Shown: positions 37,503 to 48,141, counted from the stretch's first letter. The stretch: DNA of 64,000 bases from Rhodospirillaceae bacterium (GCA_002722055.1 PBKD01000015.1:1-64000), one strand, 5' to 3'. Program-made: numbers and translations. The notes: generated by a model not told the origin, from the sequence alone.

Positions 37503-38588
37503 TTAAAACGGGTCGAAATTTTTAAGTTCAGGTATTACATATTCACCAAATAATGAAATAGATTTCATTAAGTCTTGTTCTGGAAGGTCCGAGAAGTTAA
37601 ATTCACCAAAAAAAGTATTAAAATGTCCTTCAGATGAGGTTTTTTTTAATTTTTTTATTATTGTTTCAGGTGACCCTATAAACATTAAATCATTTTCAAG
37701 AATATATTTAGGGTTAAACATATTCTTCATAAGGTTAGCAGTTTTTTTATCTTTAGTTGCATTAACTCTTTTTTCAAACCTTGAAACTCTCTCTTCAAAA
37801 GTACCAGTTTCTGGTGGTTCTAAAATACCTTCATATGCTTTGCTTGCTCGAATTAATGCATTATCAATCGCTTTTTCATCTGTTTCATCAACATATATTA
37901 CAGTAGAATATGCGATATTTGGTTTACTTTTCCATCCATAACTTATCCATTGAGATAAAAATTCTTTGTATTTTATAAAAGCTAGCTCTCTTGGGTAAAC
38001 TAAAAAATAACCAGTATTGATTCCGTTCTTTGCACAAAAATTTAATGTTTCTGAATCCCTGCTTTGTATCCATAATGGAGGATGTGGATTCTGAATTGGC
38101 TTTACTGCTAGCTTGGCATTTTTTGTAACAAAATTATTGCCATTAAAATCAAATTTTTCTTTAACACTAAAAGCAGTTTTAAGGTAATCTACAAATTCTA
38201 TTGTTGGCGATTTTCTCTCGTCATACTTTATATTAAATGGTTCGAAATATATTGGATTTACCCCTGGCACGAGGCCTAACTCTAACCTACCTTCAAGCAT
38301 TTGATCAATAATTGCAATTTCTTCTACAAGTCTAAGTGGGTTATAAAGAGGTACAATATAACCCATTGGTCCAACTCTAATATTTTTAGTTTTTAAGCCG
38401 GCCCCTGTTGCAAATATAGTTGGTGAAGACATAAGACTTTCATCTGGCCTAAAATGATGTTCAACACAAAATGCATAATTAAAGTTTAATTGATCGCAAA
38501 GCTCTATTTCCTTCCATAGTTGCTTATATCTATGAGCAGTAGTTAAACCAGTTTTAGTCCAAACATGAGAGAAGTGAGCAAATTGCAA
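37503..38588 (-). CDS. LLM-class flavin-dependent monooxygenase (luciferase-like)
   Basis: A 361-residue member of the luciferase-like family, with CVEHHFRPDE (about 41-50), VGPMGYIVPLYNPLRL and GRLELGLVPG segments. It is a distant paralogue of the enzyme at 1712. It sits upstream of an EamA transporter gene on the same strand, which could move its substrate or product. The substrate is unknown; a reductase partner is not seen. Confidence 0.9.
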   Translation of the reverse strand: MQFAHFSHVWTKTGLTTAHRYKQLWKEIELCDQLNFNYAFCVEHHFRPDESLMSSPTIFATGAGLKTKNIRVGPMGYIVPLYNPLRLVEEIAIIDQMLEGRLELGLVPGVNPIYFEPFNIKYDERKSPTIEFVDYLKTAFSVKEKFDFNGNNFVTKNAKLAVKPIQNPHPPLWIQSRDSETLNFCAKNGINTGYFLVYPRELAFIKYKEFLSQWISYGWKSKPNIAYSTVIYVDETDEKAIDNALIRASKAYEGILEPPETGTFEERVSRFEKRVNATKDKKTANLMKNMFNPKYILENDLMFIGSPETIIKKLKKTSSEGHFNTFFGEFNFSDLPEQDLMKSISLFGEYVIPELKNFDPF

Positions 38589-38748
38589 GATAGACTCCTT
38601 AATAATTTAAAATCATTATTTAGTAGGAATTAATTCAAATAAAAAATAAATATACATGTTTTTTTCTCTAAGGTATAAATAAATGACTTTCTTGATTAGG
38701 TAAATTTGATTATTTTAGTATAAACCTATATTTTCTAGAGGGATTTAT

Positions 38749-40044
38749 ATGTCTAGTTCTGATAAATTTAATTTTAATACATTATCACTTCATGCGGGTC
38801 ATAGGCCTGATCCATTAACAGGTGCTCGAGCGGTGCCAATATATCAAACAACTTCATATGTTTTTGAAGGAGTTGAGCAAGCGGCGTCTTTATATAATCT
38901 AGAACGTGCTGGTCATATTTATTCAAGAATATCGAACCCAACTGTTTCTGTTCTTGAGGAAAGACTAGCTGCTTTAGAAGGTGGTGTAGGTTCAGTTTGT
39001 ACTGCAAGTGGTCAAGCTGCACTTCATTTAGCTATTGCAACTTTAATGGGCTCGGATTCACATATTGTTGCTTCTTCAGCCTTATATGGAGGGACACATT
39101 ATATGTTGAAGTATACGTTACCAAGATTTGGTATAAATACGACTTATGTGCATCCGAGAGATATTCAAGGTTTTAAATCGGCTATTCAGTCAAATACTAA
39201 ACTAATATATGGCGAAACAATAGGTAATCCAGGATTAGAAGTCTTTGATATACCCGCTGTTTCAGAAATTGCTCATAGTAAATCTATACCATTAATGATT
39301 GATTCGACATTTACAACACCCTATTTATCTAAACCCATAGACATGGGTGCCGATATTGTAATGCATTCAGTGACAAAATTTTTAGGAGGACATGGTATAG
39401 CAATTGGTGGTGCTATTATTGATGGTGGAGGGTTTGATTGGGGAAATGCTGAAAACTTCCCAACATTAAATAAGCCTTATGAAGGGTATGACGGTCTAAA
39501 CTTTTTTGAAGAGTTTGGTCCCGCAGCTTTTATTATGAGAGCTAGAGCCGAGGGTTTAAGAGATTTTGGAGCGTGTATGAGTCCTGCTAATGCATTTTAT
39601 ATCATACAGGGCGTAGAAACTTTGTCTGTAAGAATGAAACAACACTGTGAAAATGCATATAAAATTGCTGAATTTTTAGAATCAAATGAAAATGTTTCTT
39701 GGGTAAGTTATCCGGGTCTCCAAAGTCATCCAGATCATAAACTAGCAAAGAAAATACTTCCCAAAGGCTCAGGTGCAATTCTTACATTTGGTATTAAAGG
39801 GGGAAAAGAAGCAGGAAAAAAATTTATTGAAAAACTTAATCTTTTTTCCCACCTAGCTAATATTGGGGATGCTAAATCTTTAGTTATTCACCCAGCAAGC
39901 ACTACTCATCAGCAAATGACTTCTGAAATGCTAGAATCTGCAGGTATAGGAGAAGATTTAGTTAGGCTTTCAATTGGTATTGAGGATGATGATGACTTGA
40001 TGTACGACTTGAAGCAAGCTCTTAGAGCTTCGCAAAGGTTTTAG
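38749..40044 (+). CDS. metY: O-acetylhomoserine sulfhydrylase / Cys-Met PLP enzyme
   Basis: A 431-residue gamma-family PLP enzyme. N-terminal [12 protein letters not shown] and [15 protein letters not shown] are typical of MetY; the PLP lysine is in [10 protein letters not shown]. Length favours MetY over the shorter cystathionine synthases. It makes homocysteine from O-acetylhomoserine and sulfide, feeding the homocysteine methyltransferases elsewhere in the window. A GAGGG ribosome site precedes the ATG. The 160-nt leader showed no riboswitch I can defend. Confidence 0.92.
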   Translation: MSSSDKFNFNTLSLHAGHRPDPLTGARAVPIYQTTSYVFEGVEQAASLYNLERAGHIYSRISNPTVSVLEERLAALEGGVGSVCTASGQAALHLAIATLMGSDSHIVASSALYGGTHYMLKYTLPRFGINTTYVHPRDIQGFKSAIQSNTKLIYGETIGNPGLEVFDIPAVSEIAHSKSIPLMIDSTFTTPYLSKPIDMGADIVMHSVTKFLGGHGIAIGGAIIDGGGFDWGNAENFPTLNKPYEGYDGLNFFEEFGPAAFIMRARAEGLRDFGACMSPANAFYIIQGVETLSVRMKQHCENAYKIAEFLESNENVSWVSYPGLQSHPDHKLAKKILPKGSGAILTFGIKGGKEAGKKFIEKLNLFSHLANIGDAKSLVIHPASTTHQQMTSEMLESAGIGEDLVRLSIGIEDDDDLMYDLKQALRASQRF

Positions 40045-40045
40045 T

Positions 40046-40846
40046 ATGATTATTGATATTGATAACAAAAAATTTTTTGCATCTAATGGCGGCAAAAAAT
40101 TTGATTCAAACAAGAAGTGTATAATTTTTATTCATGGTGCTGGTATGGATCATACAGTTTGGTCTCAGCAGTCAAGATTCTTTGCTAATAAAGGTTATTC
40201 AGTGATTTCAATTGATTTAGAAGGGCATGGTAAGTCTGAAGGTGAAGCGTCAGATGATGTAAAATATATAGCAAAGTCAATTAGCAAAGTAATTAATTAC
40301 CTTAAGATCAAGGAGGTTGCAGTTATTGGTCATAGCCTTGGAGCTCTCATTTCAATTGAATTAGCAAAAATTGATACCAAAATAATATCTGAGTTGGTGT
40401 TACTAGGTGTATGTTTGCCTATGAATGTAAGTGAAGAATTGCTAACTAACGCTCAAAGAAATAATCAGGATGCTTTCAATTTTATTACCATGTGGGGTCA
40501 CAGTAACTCTACTCATTTAGGTCAAAATATAGTTCCAGGCATATGGTTAACGGGTTCTTCAATAAAATTACTTGAGACAAGTTCTAATGGTGTTCTTTTT
40601 TCTGATTTAATGGCTGTAAAAAATTATAAAGAAGATAAGAAAGGGTTGCAAAAAATTTTATGCTCAACATTGATAATTTGTGGAAGCGAAGATATGATGA
40701 CTCCATTGAAAAATGTTGTTATTTTAGAAAAAAATATTAATAAATTGAGTAAAATAGTTATTCCTAATTGTGGCCATATGATGATGTTAGAGGAGCCGGA
40801 TATAGTCAGGTCAGAAATAGCTTCTTTTTTAAATAGCTCTAGATAG
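40046..40846 (+). CDS. alpha/beta hydrolase
   Basis: A 266-residue alpha/beta hydrolase: FIHGAGMDH oxyanion region, DLEGHGKSE turn, nucleophile elbow GHSLGALIS, and the final His in CGHMMMLEE. It starts one base after the metY stop, so it is co-transcribed and probably coupled. MetX-like acetyltransferases share this fold but are longer and have different motifs, so I do not call it MetX. The substrate is unknown. Confidence 0.88.
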   Translation: MIIDIDNKKFFASNGGKKFDSNKKCIIFIHGAGMDHTVWSQQSRFFANKGYSVISIDLEGHGKSEGEASDDVKYIAKSISKVINYLKIKEVAVIGHSLGALISIELAKIDTKIISELVLLGVCLPMNVSEELLTNAQRNNQDAFNFITMWGHSNSTHLGQNIVPGIWLTGSSIKLLETSSNGVLFSDLMAVKNYKEDKKGLQKILCSTLIICGSEDMMTPLKNVVILEKNINKLSKIVIPNCGHMMMLEEPDIVRSEIASFLNSSR

Positions 40847-40904
40847 TAAATTTAATTTATTTTTAGTGTAATTATTTTTTTGAGTTTATGTTAATGATGA
40901 CTTT

Positions 40905-40923
40905 ACATATTATTTTAATATGT
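40905..40923. promoter_or_regulatory. palindrome upstream of formate dehydrogenase operon
   Basis: A perfect 8-bp inverted repeat ACATATTA-TTT-TAATATGT in the 178-nt gap before fdsG, followed by CCCTTTTTT. It could be an operator for the fds operon or a weak AT-rich terminator for the metY operon. No regulator gene is adjacent. Confidence 0.35.
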
Positions 40924-41024
40924 AGCCCTTTTTTAATTGCTAAATTTTTTTTTAAATGAATTATTGGATTAGTAATATTATCTATATTGTAATTAATATT
41001 TAATAAAGTTAAGCGAGTTAAATT

Positions 41025-41459
41025 TTGGATTTTAAAAAATTAGAAAATATAATTGAAAATAATAAAAGCAAAGAAGGCCCTCTTTTGCCTATTTTCCATG
41101 AAATAAATGATTTTTTCGGTTATGTAGATAAAAGAGCAATCCCTACTATAGCTCTTTCTCTTAATTTATCTGAGGCAGAGGTATCTGGGGTTCTAAGTTT
41201 TTACCATGATTTTAAGACCAGTCCTCCTTGCAAAAATATAATTAAACTTTGTATGGCGGAGGCTTGTCAATCAATGGGTTGCAATGAACTATATACAGAA
41301 ATATCTAATCTAATTACCAATGATAACGATACGACACTTGAAAAAGTTTATTGTTTGGGTAATTGTTCTTTATCACCTGCAGCTATTATAAATAAGAAAT
41401 ATTTTGGGCGTTTGACTTTAGAAAAGCTAAAGGATTTTTTATATAATGAAGATAAATAA
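41025..41459 (+). CDS. fdsG: NAD-dependent formate dehydrogenase gamma subunit
   Basis: A 144-residue NuoE-like [2Fe-2S] protein. The cluster cysteines are in LCMAEACQSMGC and YCLGNCSLSPA. It starts at TTG. It passes electrons within the soluble Mo/W formate dehydrogenase. It overlaps fdsB by 14 nt, which suggests coupled translation. Confidence 0.92.
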   Translation: MDFKKLENIIENNKSKEGPLLPIFHEINDFFGYVDKRAIPTIALSLNLSEAEVSGVLSFYHDFKTSPPCKNIIKLCMAEACQSMGCNELYTEISNLITNDNDTTLEKVYCLGNCSLSPAAIINKKYFGRLTLEKLKDFLYNEDK

Positions 41460-42963
41460 AATATATATACCAAATGATTCTTCATCTTTATCTGTAGGGT
41501 CAGAAGAAACATTTACAGTCTTTAATAGCTTAATAAGTGATAAAAATATTGATATAGTTAGAACTGGTTCTAGGGGGTTATTTTGGTTAGAGCCCCTTGT
41601 TGAGTTTGATACCGAAATTGGTCGGATTGGTTTTAAAAATGTGTCATATAAAGATGTTCCAAAAATATTAACTGAATATCAAAATCATCCTTCTTATATA
41701 GGTATAGTTGAAGAAATAGAATTTTTAAAAAAACAGAAAAGAGTCACATTTTCAAATTGTGGAAAATATAATCCAATTTCGATTGATGATTATATAAGTA
41801 ATGGTGGCTTTACTGGTTTAAAAAAGGCTTTGACTTTTGATCAAAATAGATTAGTTGAAATTATTACCAAATCTGGATTAAGAGGTAGAGGTGGGGCAGG
41901 GTTTCCTACAGGTATAAAATTCAAAACAGTTTTAGGTGCTAAAGCAGAAAAAAAATATATAGTTTGTAATGCTGATGAGGGCGATAGTGGCACTTATGCT
42001 GATAGAATGCTAATGGAAGGTGACCCATTTTTATTAATTGAAGGGATGATTATTGCTGGGATAACCGTTGGTGCAAATAAAGGTTATATATATCTTCGTT
42101 CAGAATACCCTGAAGCTTATGCTAAATTAAACCTTGCTATAGAAGCTGTAAAAAAAGAAAAATTAATTGGTCATAATTTGCTAGGGTCAAATAAATGTTT
42201 TGACCTAGAAGTTAGATTAGGGGCAGGAGCATATATATGTGGTGAAGAAACTTCTCTATTGGAAAGCTTAGAGGGTAAGAGAGGTCAAATTCGTTCGAAG
42301 CCACCACTCCCAGCTTTTGAAGGTTTATTCGGTTTTCCTACAGCCGTTAATAATGTTATAACTTTAGCCTCAATTCCTATGATTATTAAAAAGGGTCATG
42401 AATTTTATTCATCCCTTGGCTCAAGGAATTCTAGAGGGACTCTAACAATTCAGCTATCTGGGAATATAAAAAATGGGGGTTTAATAGAAGTCCCATTTGG
42501 TATAAAATTGAGTGAAGTTTTAAATAATTATGGGATTGGAACTATAAGTGGTAGACCTATTAAAGCAGTTCAGGTGGGTGGACCTTTGGGAGCTTATTGG
42601 TCTGAGAGGTTATTTGATACTCCTTTAGATTATGAAACATTTCAAGAGAATGGTGGAATGATTGGTCATGGGGGAGTTGTTGTTTTTGATGATCAAGTTG
42701 ACCTAAGAGCTCAAGCCAAATTTGCAATGGAGTTTTGTTCGTTTGAGTCATGTGGTAAATGTACTCCCTGTAGAATAGGTTCTGTTAGAGGAAAAGAGAT
42801 TCTAGATAAAATAATAATTGGTGATAATGTGAAAAATAATATTAAACTTTTGCTGGATTTGTGTGATGTTATGGAACATGGTTCCTTGTGTGCTTTTGGT
42901 GGCTTAATTCCTGTTCCAGTAAGGAGTGCAATCGAAAATTTTAAGGAAGATTTTTTAATTTAG
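41446..42963 (+). CDS. fdsB: NAD-dependent formate dehydrogenase beta subunit
   Basis: A 505-residue NuoF-like subunit that binds FMN, NADH and a [4Fe-4S] cluster. An N-terminal thioredoxin-like part (about 1-100) precedes the core with GLRGRGGAGFPTG, NADEGDSGTYADR, GAGAYICGEETSL and the cluster motif SCGKCTPCRIG plus a later Cys in SLCAFGG. It is the NAD+-reducing unit of the complex. It lies 14 nt upstream of fdsA. Confidence 0.95.
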   Translation: MKINKIYIPNDSSSLSVGSEETFTVFNSLISDKNIDIVRTGSRGLFWLEPLVEFDTEIGRIGFKNVSYKDVPKILTEYQNHPSYIGIVEEIEFLKKQKRVTFSNCGKYNPISIDDYISNGGFTGLKKALTFDQNRLVEIITKSGLRGRGGAGFPTGIKFKTVLGAKAEKKYIVCNADEGDSGTYADRMLMEGDPFLLIEGMIIAGITVGANKGYIYLRSEYPEAYAKLNLAIEAVKKEKLIGHNLLGSNKCFDLEVRLGAGAYICGEETSLLESLEGKRGQIRSKPPLPAFEGLFGFPTAVNNVITLASIPMIIKKGHEFYSSLGSRNSRGTLTIQLSGNIKNGGLIEVPFGIKLSEVLNNYGIGTISGRPIKAVQVGGPLGAYWSERLFDTPLDYETFQENGGMIGHGGVVVFDDQVDLRAQAKFAMEFCSFESCGKCTPCRIGSVRGKEILDKIIIGDNVKNNIKLLLDLCDVMEHGSLCAFGGLIPVPVRSAIENFKEDFLI

Positions 42964-42977
42964 ATTTAGGTTTTAAA

Positions 42978-45806
42978 ATGACATATTTTAAAGATTTAGG
43001 TACACCCAAGAAAAAATCTGACAAACTAATTTCTGCAGAAATTGATGGTCAAAAGGTTGATATTGTTGAAGGTACTTCGATTCTTAGAGCGGCTGCAGAA
43101 ACTGGTATAGATATTCCTAAACTTTGTGCAACTGATAGTTTGGAGCCTTTTGGCTCTTGTCGTCTTTGCTTAGTAGAGGTGGATGGGGTTAAAGGTATGC
43201 CTGCATCATGTACTACTCCTATCCAGGACGGTATGAAGATTAACACTCAATCAAAAAAACTTGCAGATATTCGTAAAGGTGTAATGGAGCTTTATATAAG
43301 CGATCATCCATTGGACTGTTTAACTTGCTCTGCAAACGGTGATTGCGAGCTGCAAGATATGGCAGGGGCAGTAGGTTTAAGAGAAGTAAGGTATGGGTTT
43401 GAAGGTAAAAATCATTTAAGTGTTAGTAAAGATGATTCAAATCCTTATTTTTCTTTTGACCCCTCAAAGTGTATTGTTTGCTCTAGATGCGTCCGAGCAT
43501 GTGAAGAGCAGCAGGGAACTTTTGCTCTTACAATAGATGGAAGAGGTTTTGACTCTAAGGTAACTACTGGAGAAAAAGAATTTTTAGACTCTGAATGTGT
43601 GTCTTGTGGAGCTTGTGTTAATGCCTGTCCTACAGCTACATTGATAGAAAAAACAGTTGTCCAAAAAGGTATTCCTAATAGGGCGGTTGAGACTACATGC
43701 GCATACTGTGGTGTGGGCTGTTCATTTACAGCTGAATTACAAGGGGATGATGTTGTAAGAATGACTCCTAACAAAAATGGTAAAGCAAATTTTGGTCATT
43801 CATGCGTTAAGGGTAGATTCGCTTGGGGTTATGCAACTCACTCAGATAGAGTTAAAACTCCTCTAATTAGAGAATCTATTGATAAGCCATGGACAGAAGC
43901 ATCTTGGGATGAAGCGATTAATTATGTTGCTAATAAATTTAAAGATATACAAAAAGAATCTGGCGTTGACTCTATAGGTGGTATAACTAGCTCAAGGTGT
44001 ACAAATGAGGAAACATTTTTAGTACAGAAACTTATTAGAACTGCATTTGGTAATAATAATACTGATACTTGCGCAAGAGTCTGTCATTCTCCAACTGGTT
44101 ATGGTTTAAAAACGACATTTGGAACATCTGCTGGCACCCAGGATTTTGAATCAGTTCTTGATTCAGATTTAATAATGGTAATTGGTGCTAATCCAACTGA
44201 TGCACATCCAGTTTTTGCATCACTTATGAAGAGAAAATTAAGAGAAGGTGCTAAATTAATTATTATTGATCCTAGAAAAATTGATTTAGTAAGGACTCCA
44301 CATGTGGAAGCCTCTTATCATTTACAACTTCGACCTGGTACTAATGTAGCGCTAATTAATTCGGTTGCTCATGTAATTGCTAAGGAAAATTTACTAGATA
44401 TAAATTTTATAAATGAAAGATGTGAAAAAGAAGAATTTAATAATTGGTTGAAATTTATTATTCAAGAAAAAAATTCACCTGAAGAAATGGAAAGTGTAAC
44501 GGGTGTACCAGCGGAAATAATTAAAAAAGCTGCCCGATTATACGCTAACTCTAAAAATTCTTCTATTTATTATGGTTTAGGTGTTACTGAGCATAGTCAA
44601 GGAACAACCATGGTCATGGGAATGGCGAATTTAGCTATGGCTACAGGGAATTTAGGCCGTAAAGGTGTTGGCGTAAACCCATTGAGAGGGCAAAATAATG
44701 TCCAGGGAGCATGTGATATGGGCTCTTTCCCTCACGAGTTTTCAGGTTATAGACATGTTTCTGATGACTCAGTGAGAAAAATTTTTGAAGACTATTGGAA
44801 GGTTAAATTGGATCCAGAACCTGGGTTGAGAATTCCTAATATGTTGGATGCTGCATTAGATGGTACTTTTAGAGGAATATATATTCAGGGTGAAGATATT
44901 GCTCAGTCAGACCCAGATACTAAACATGTAATGTCTGCATTATCATCTATGGATTGTGTTGTTGTTCAAGATCTCTTTCTTAATGAGACAGCTAAATTTG
45001 CGCATGTGTTTCTTCCTGGGTCATCTTTCCTAGAAAAAGATGGTACTTTTACCAATGCAGAAAGAAGGATTTCAAGAGTAAGAGCTGCTATGAAGCCTCT
45101 TGCTGGTTTAGCAGATTGGGAAGTAACAATGGCTCTTTCTAATGCTCTTGGTTATAAAATGAACTATGATCACCCATCAGAGATTATGGATGAAATTGCT
45201 CAATTAACTCCTACTTTTTCTGGGGTTAGCTATGAATTATTAGATAAAGTTGGAAGTATTCAATGGCCGTGTAATGAAAATGCTCCAAATGGAACCCCGA
45301 TTATGCATGTAGGTAAATTTGTTAGAGGTTCAGGTTTATTTATGATAACTGATTACATTCCTACTGATGAAAAAACTGGCCCACGTTTTCCTCTTATATT
45401 AACAACTGGAAGGGTTTTATCTCAATACAATGTTGGTGTTCAATCGCGAAGAACAAAAAATAATATTTGGTACTCTGAAGACATATTAGAAATTAATCCT
45501 TTTGATGCAGAGTCAAGAGGTATAAATGATGGCGATTATATATCACTTCAAAGTAGAAAAGGCGCTACAAAATTGAAAGCAAAATTTTCAAATAAACTTC
45601 AGCCAGGAGTTGTTTATACAACATTTCATCATCCCGAGACAGAAGCAAATGTTATAACAACAGAATTTTCAGATTGGGCAACCAATTGTCCTGAGTATAA
45701 AGTTACAGCTGTAGAAGTAAGATTAAGCAACTATAAAGATGAAGTTAAACTTGCTAAAAAACCAAAAGATTTAAAAAGTTCTAAAAGTTTGTCACAAATA
45801 AAATGA
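42978..45806 (+). CDS. fdsA: NAD-dependent formate dehydrogenase alpha (catalytic) subunit
   Basis: A 942-residue Mo/W-bis-MGD enzyme oxidising formate to CO2. Domains in order: N-terminal [2Fe-2S] (about 18-95), NuoG-like HPLDCLTCSANGDC, two [4Fe-4S] motifs (CIVCSRCVRACEE and CVSCGACVNACP), the CAYCGVGC cluster, and the molybdopterin domain. The metal ligand is cysteine in ARVCHSPTG, so it is not a selenoenzyme. Its stop overlaps the fdhD start (ATGA). Acts in the cytoplasm with FdsB and FdsG. Confidence 0.97.
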   Translation: MTYFKDLGTPKKKSDKLISAEIDGQKVDIVEGTSILRAAAETGIDIPKLCATDSLEPFGSCRLCLVEVDGVKGMPASCTTPIQDGMKINTQSKKLADIRKGVMELYISDHPLDCLTCSANGDCELQDMAGAVGLREVRYGFEGKNHLSVSKDDSNPYFSFDPSKCIVCSRCVRACEEQQGTFALTIDGRGFDSKVTTGEKEFLDSECVSCGACVNACPTATLIEKTVVQKGIPNRAVETTCAYCGVGCSFTAELQGDDVVRMTPNKNGKANFGHSCVKGRFAWGYATHSDRVKTPLIRESIDKPWTEASWDEAINYVANKFKDIQKESGVDSIGGITSSRCTNEETFLVQKLIRTAFGNNNTDTCARVCHSPTGYGLKTTFGTSAGTQDFESVLDSDLIMVIGANPTDAHPVFASLMKRKLREGAKLIIIDPRKIDLVRTPHVEASYHLQLRPGTNVALINSVAHVIAKENLLDINFINERCEKEEFNNWLKFIIQEKNSPEEMESVTGVPAEIIKKAARLYANSKNSSIYYGLGVTEHSQGTTMVMGMANLAMATGNLGRKGVGVNPLRGQNNVQGACDMGSFPHEFSGYRHVSDDSVRKIFEDYWKVKLDPEPGLRIPNMLDAALDGTFRGIYIQGEDIAQSDPDTKHVMSALSSMDCVVVQDLFLNETAKFAHVFLPGSSFLEKDGTFTNAERRISRVRAAMKPLAGLADWEVTMALSNALGYKMNYDHPSEIMDEIAQLTPTFSGVSYELLDKVGSIQWPCNENAPNGTPIMHVGKFVRGSGLFMITDYIPTDEKTGPRFPLILTTGRVLSQYNVGVQSRRTKNNIWYSEDILEINPFDAESRGINDGDYISLQSRKGATKLKAKFSNKLQPGVVYTTFHHPETEANVITTEFSDWATNCPEYKVTAVEVRLSNYKDEVKLAKKPKDLKSSKSLSQIK

Positions 45807-46615
45807 GTATTATAGATAAAAGTATAACAACCGTTACTTCTGAGGTGAAAAAGTATTTACCAAGTGGTTTTGAAAAAATTAACGATCAAATTGCCATTGA
45901 GACTCCAGTTCTTATTAAATTTAACTCCAAAAAGTATGTTGTTATGATGGCTAGTCCATCAGATTTTGAAGATTTCGGAATTGGGTTTACTATTTCTGAA
46001 GGTTTAGTTGAAAGTATAGATAACATCGATTCTGTTTCTTTTGAAAAGTTAGAAAGGGGAGTGAGCATAAATATAGAACTTTCTAATAAGCATGTTTTAA
46101 ATATTTTTCAAAAGAATAGAAACATAGAAGGTAGAACAGGTTGTGGTATATGTGGGATTAATGAGATTGATAATGCATTACGACCTTTGAAGCCATTAAG
46201 CATTGAAGGCCCGACTTTAAATATAGATTTAATTTTTTCTGCTATTAACCGTTTACCGGAAAGTCAGAATGTAAATAAAGAAACAGGTTCAGTCCATGCA
46301 GCAGCATTCTTTGGTTTAGATGGAAAATTGATGGGTATTAGAGAGGATGTAGGTAGGCATAATGCTCTAGATAAACTTATAGGTTGTTTGGTTAGAAAAA
46401 AAATTAACCCTTCTAAGGGTTTTATTGTTATTACTAGTAGGTGTAGTATGGAAATGGCTCAAAAGACTATTTCTTTTGGTTGTCCTGTGCTTGTATCGGT
46501 TTCTGCCCCTACATCTTTGGCTATTGATATTGCAAAACAAAACAGACTTACTGTTTTAGCTTTTGCAAGAAACGAAAAAATAAATATATATTCAGATTTC
46601 AGTAGAATTATTTAA
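45803..46615 (+). CDS. fdhD: formate dehydrogenase sulfurtransferase FdhD (FdsC)
   Basis: A 270-residue accessory protein that delivers sulfur to the molybdenum cofactor of FdsA. The catalytic cysteine region is GRTGCGICG (about 111-119), and REDVGRHNALDKLIG is the usual FdhD signature. The start overlaps fdsA by 4 nt, and fdsD begins 1 nt after its stop, so the operon is fully packed. Confidence 0.94.
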   Translation: MSIIDKSITTVTSEVKKYLPSGFEKINDQIAIETPVLIKFNSKKYVVMMASPSDFEDFGIGFTISEGLVESIDNIDSVSFEKLERGVSINIELSNKHVLNIFQKNRNIEGRTGCGICGINEIDNALRPLKPLSIEGPTLNIDLIFSAINRLPESQNVNKETGSVHAAAFFGLDGKLMGIREDVGRHNALDKLIGCLVRKKINPSKGFIVITSRCSMEMAQKTISFGCPVLVSVSAPTSLAIDIAKQNRLTVLAFARNEKINIYSDFSRII

Positions 46616-46616
46616 A

Positions 46617-46823
46617 ATGAACACACAAAAATTAATTTATATGGCAAATCAAATTTCAAATTATTTTGAATCCTATCCTGAAGAAAAAGCAATAATCTCT
46701 ACCACTAACCATATTAATAAATACTGGGATAAAAGAATGAAAAAAGAGATAATTGTGTATGCAGAAAATAATGGTGATGGTTTGAACTCTGTAGCTCTTA
46801 ATGCAGTAAATAATTTAAAATAA
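46617..46823 (+). CDS. fdsD: formate dehydrogenase delta subunit
   Basis: A 68-residue protein with the FdsD-type N-terminus (LIYMANQISNYFESYPEE) and the motif HINKYWDKRMKKEI near residues 32-45. It is the last gene of the fds operon. In studied enzymes FdsD aids assembly or stability of the complex. It converges with the MFS gene 12 nt later. Confidence 0.9.
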   Translation: MNTQKLIYMANQISNYFESYPEEKAIISTTNHINKYWDKRMKKEIIVYAENNGDGLNSVALNAVNNLK

Positions 46824-46835
46824 TTTAAATAGTTT

Positions 46836-48068
46836 TTACTCTTCTAACTCTTCTCCTCTAGGGTCTAAATTATTGATAATTGGACTAGTCTTAGGCATTA
46901 CTAGATAATCTGACTGTTCTGCTACAGATAGAGTATCTCTTCGTGACATTCTCCATAGAATAATTATAGAACTTAAACACCCAATAGCAGAAAAAAAAAT
47001 AAAAAGACCTGAAGAGTTCGTAAATTCGATAATTAATGAAGCAAAAAATGGCCCTAAAATTGCTCCTATACCAAATGCTATAACTAAACCACTTGTTGCA
47101 GAGAGTAATTCGTCCTGTTTTAGGTAATCATTTGTATAAGCAACACCTAAAGGATACATTAAAGCAATTAAACCACCAAAAATAATTGCTAGAATTAGAA
47201 AGAAATAGATATTTGAATTTAATATAGATAATAATATAGAAATAATTATTAAAAGTATAGCAACGCCAAGCATAAACTTTCTTCTATCTTTTCCATCAGA
47301 TAATTTGCCCATTGGCCATTGTAAAATTAGTCCTCCTATTGTTACACAACTTATAAATAAGGCCGTTGTATTTTTATCAAAATTATTTAGTTGAGCAAAA
47401 ACTGGGCCTATTGAATAGAAAGCTCCACTAACGACTCCTCCCATTAGTGCAAAAGTCATTCCAGTAGGGGATTTATTCCATAGTTTAACCAGGCTAAATC
47501 TCTCAATTTTTATTATTTCTGGTGGAGGTAATTTTGTAAGTGCAATTGGTATGATAGCTAAAGACATTAGAATTGAGAAAAAAATAAAAATCATAAAACC
47601 TTTTTCATCTGGTATTTGAAGAATAAACTGACCAATACCACTAAATAAATAAACAGCAATAACATAAAAAGAAAAAATTTGACCTCTGTTATCGTTTGTA
47701 GCTCGAGAATTCAACCAACTTTCAACGCACATAAACATTCCTATTGCGCATATACCAATAACAAAACGGAAAAAACCCCATAGTAAAAAATTTGTAATAA
47801 AAATGTGAAATAATGTTATTGCAGACATTGTTGAGCCAAAAACAACAAATGAGCGAATATGGCCAACTGACTCGATTAGTTTTTGAACAAAAAAGGGGCC
47901 AATTACAAATCCTATGTAATATTGAGACATAACAATACCAATTAACCAGGTTGCTATTCCACCTTCTGTTAGCTTGATAGCTAAATAGGTTGGTAATGGT
48001 CCATTTCCAAGCATTAAGATTGCAATTCCAAGAAGTAATGAGGATATAGATAAGAGGTTTTTAGTCAT
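46836..48068 (-). CDS. MFS transporter (YcaD-like)
   Basis: A 410-residue protein with about 12 hydrophobic segments. The N-terminal LGIAILMLGNGPLPTYLAIK and the later WPMGKLSDGKDRR fit the YcaD-like branch of the major facilitator superfamily. The substrate is unknown. It is the only minus-strand gene between the fds operon and the broken methyltransferase gene. Confidence 0.88.
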   Translation of the reverse strand: MTKNLLSISSLLLGIAILMLGNGPLPTYLAIKLTEGGIATWLIGIVMSQYYIGFVIGPFFVQKLIESVGHIRSFVVFGSTMSAITLFHIFITNFLLWGFFRFVIGICAIGMFMCVESWLNSRATNDNRGQIFSFYVIAVYLFSGIGQFILQIPDEKGFMIFIFFSILMSLAIIPIALTKLPPPEIIKIERFSLVKLWNKSPTGMTFALMGGVVSGAFYSIGPVFAQLNNFDKNTTALFISCVTIGGLILQWPMGKLSDGKDRRKFMLGVAILLIIISILLSILNSNIYFFLILAIIFGGLIALMYPLGVAYTNDYLKQDELLSATSGLVIAFGIGAILGPFFASLIIEFTNSSGLFIFFSAIGCLSSIIILWRMSRRDTLSVAEQSDYLVMPKTSPIINNLDPRGEELEE

Positions 48069-48141
48069 AATCTTTAAAATAAAAAATAGGGAATGTTGGT
48101 TTATATTATGGTATTTTACTTTGCAAGAAAAAAATTAGGGC

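Noticed and set aside
38589-38748. SAM-II/SAM-V-type riboswitch ahead of metY
   Set aside because: Some pairing (AGGT...ACCT) and a TTTTAGTATAAACC segment are present, but I could not build the conserved pseudoknot core. A covariance-model search would decide.
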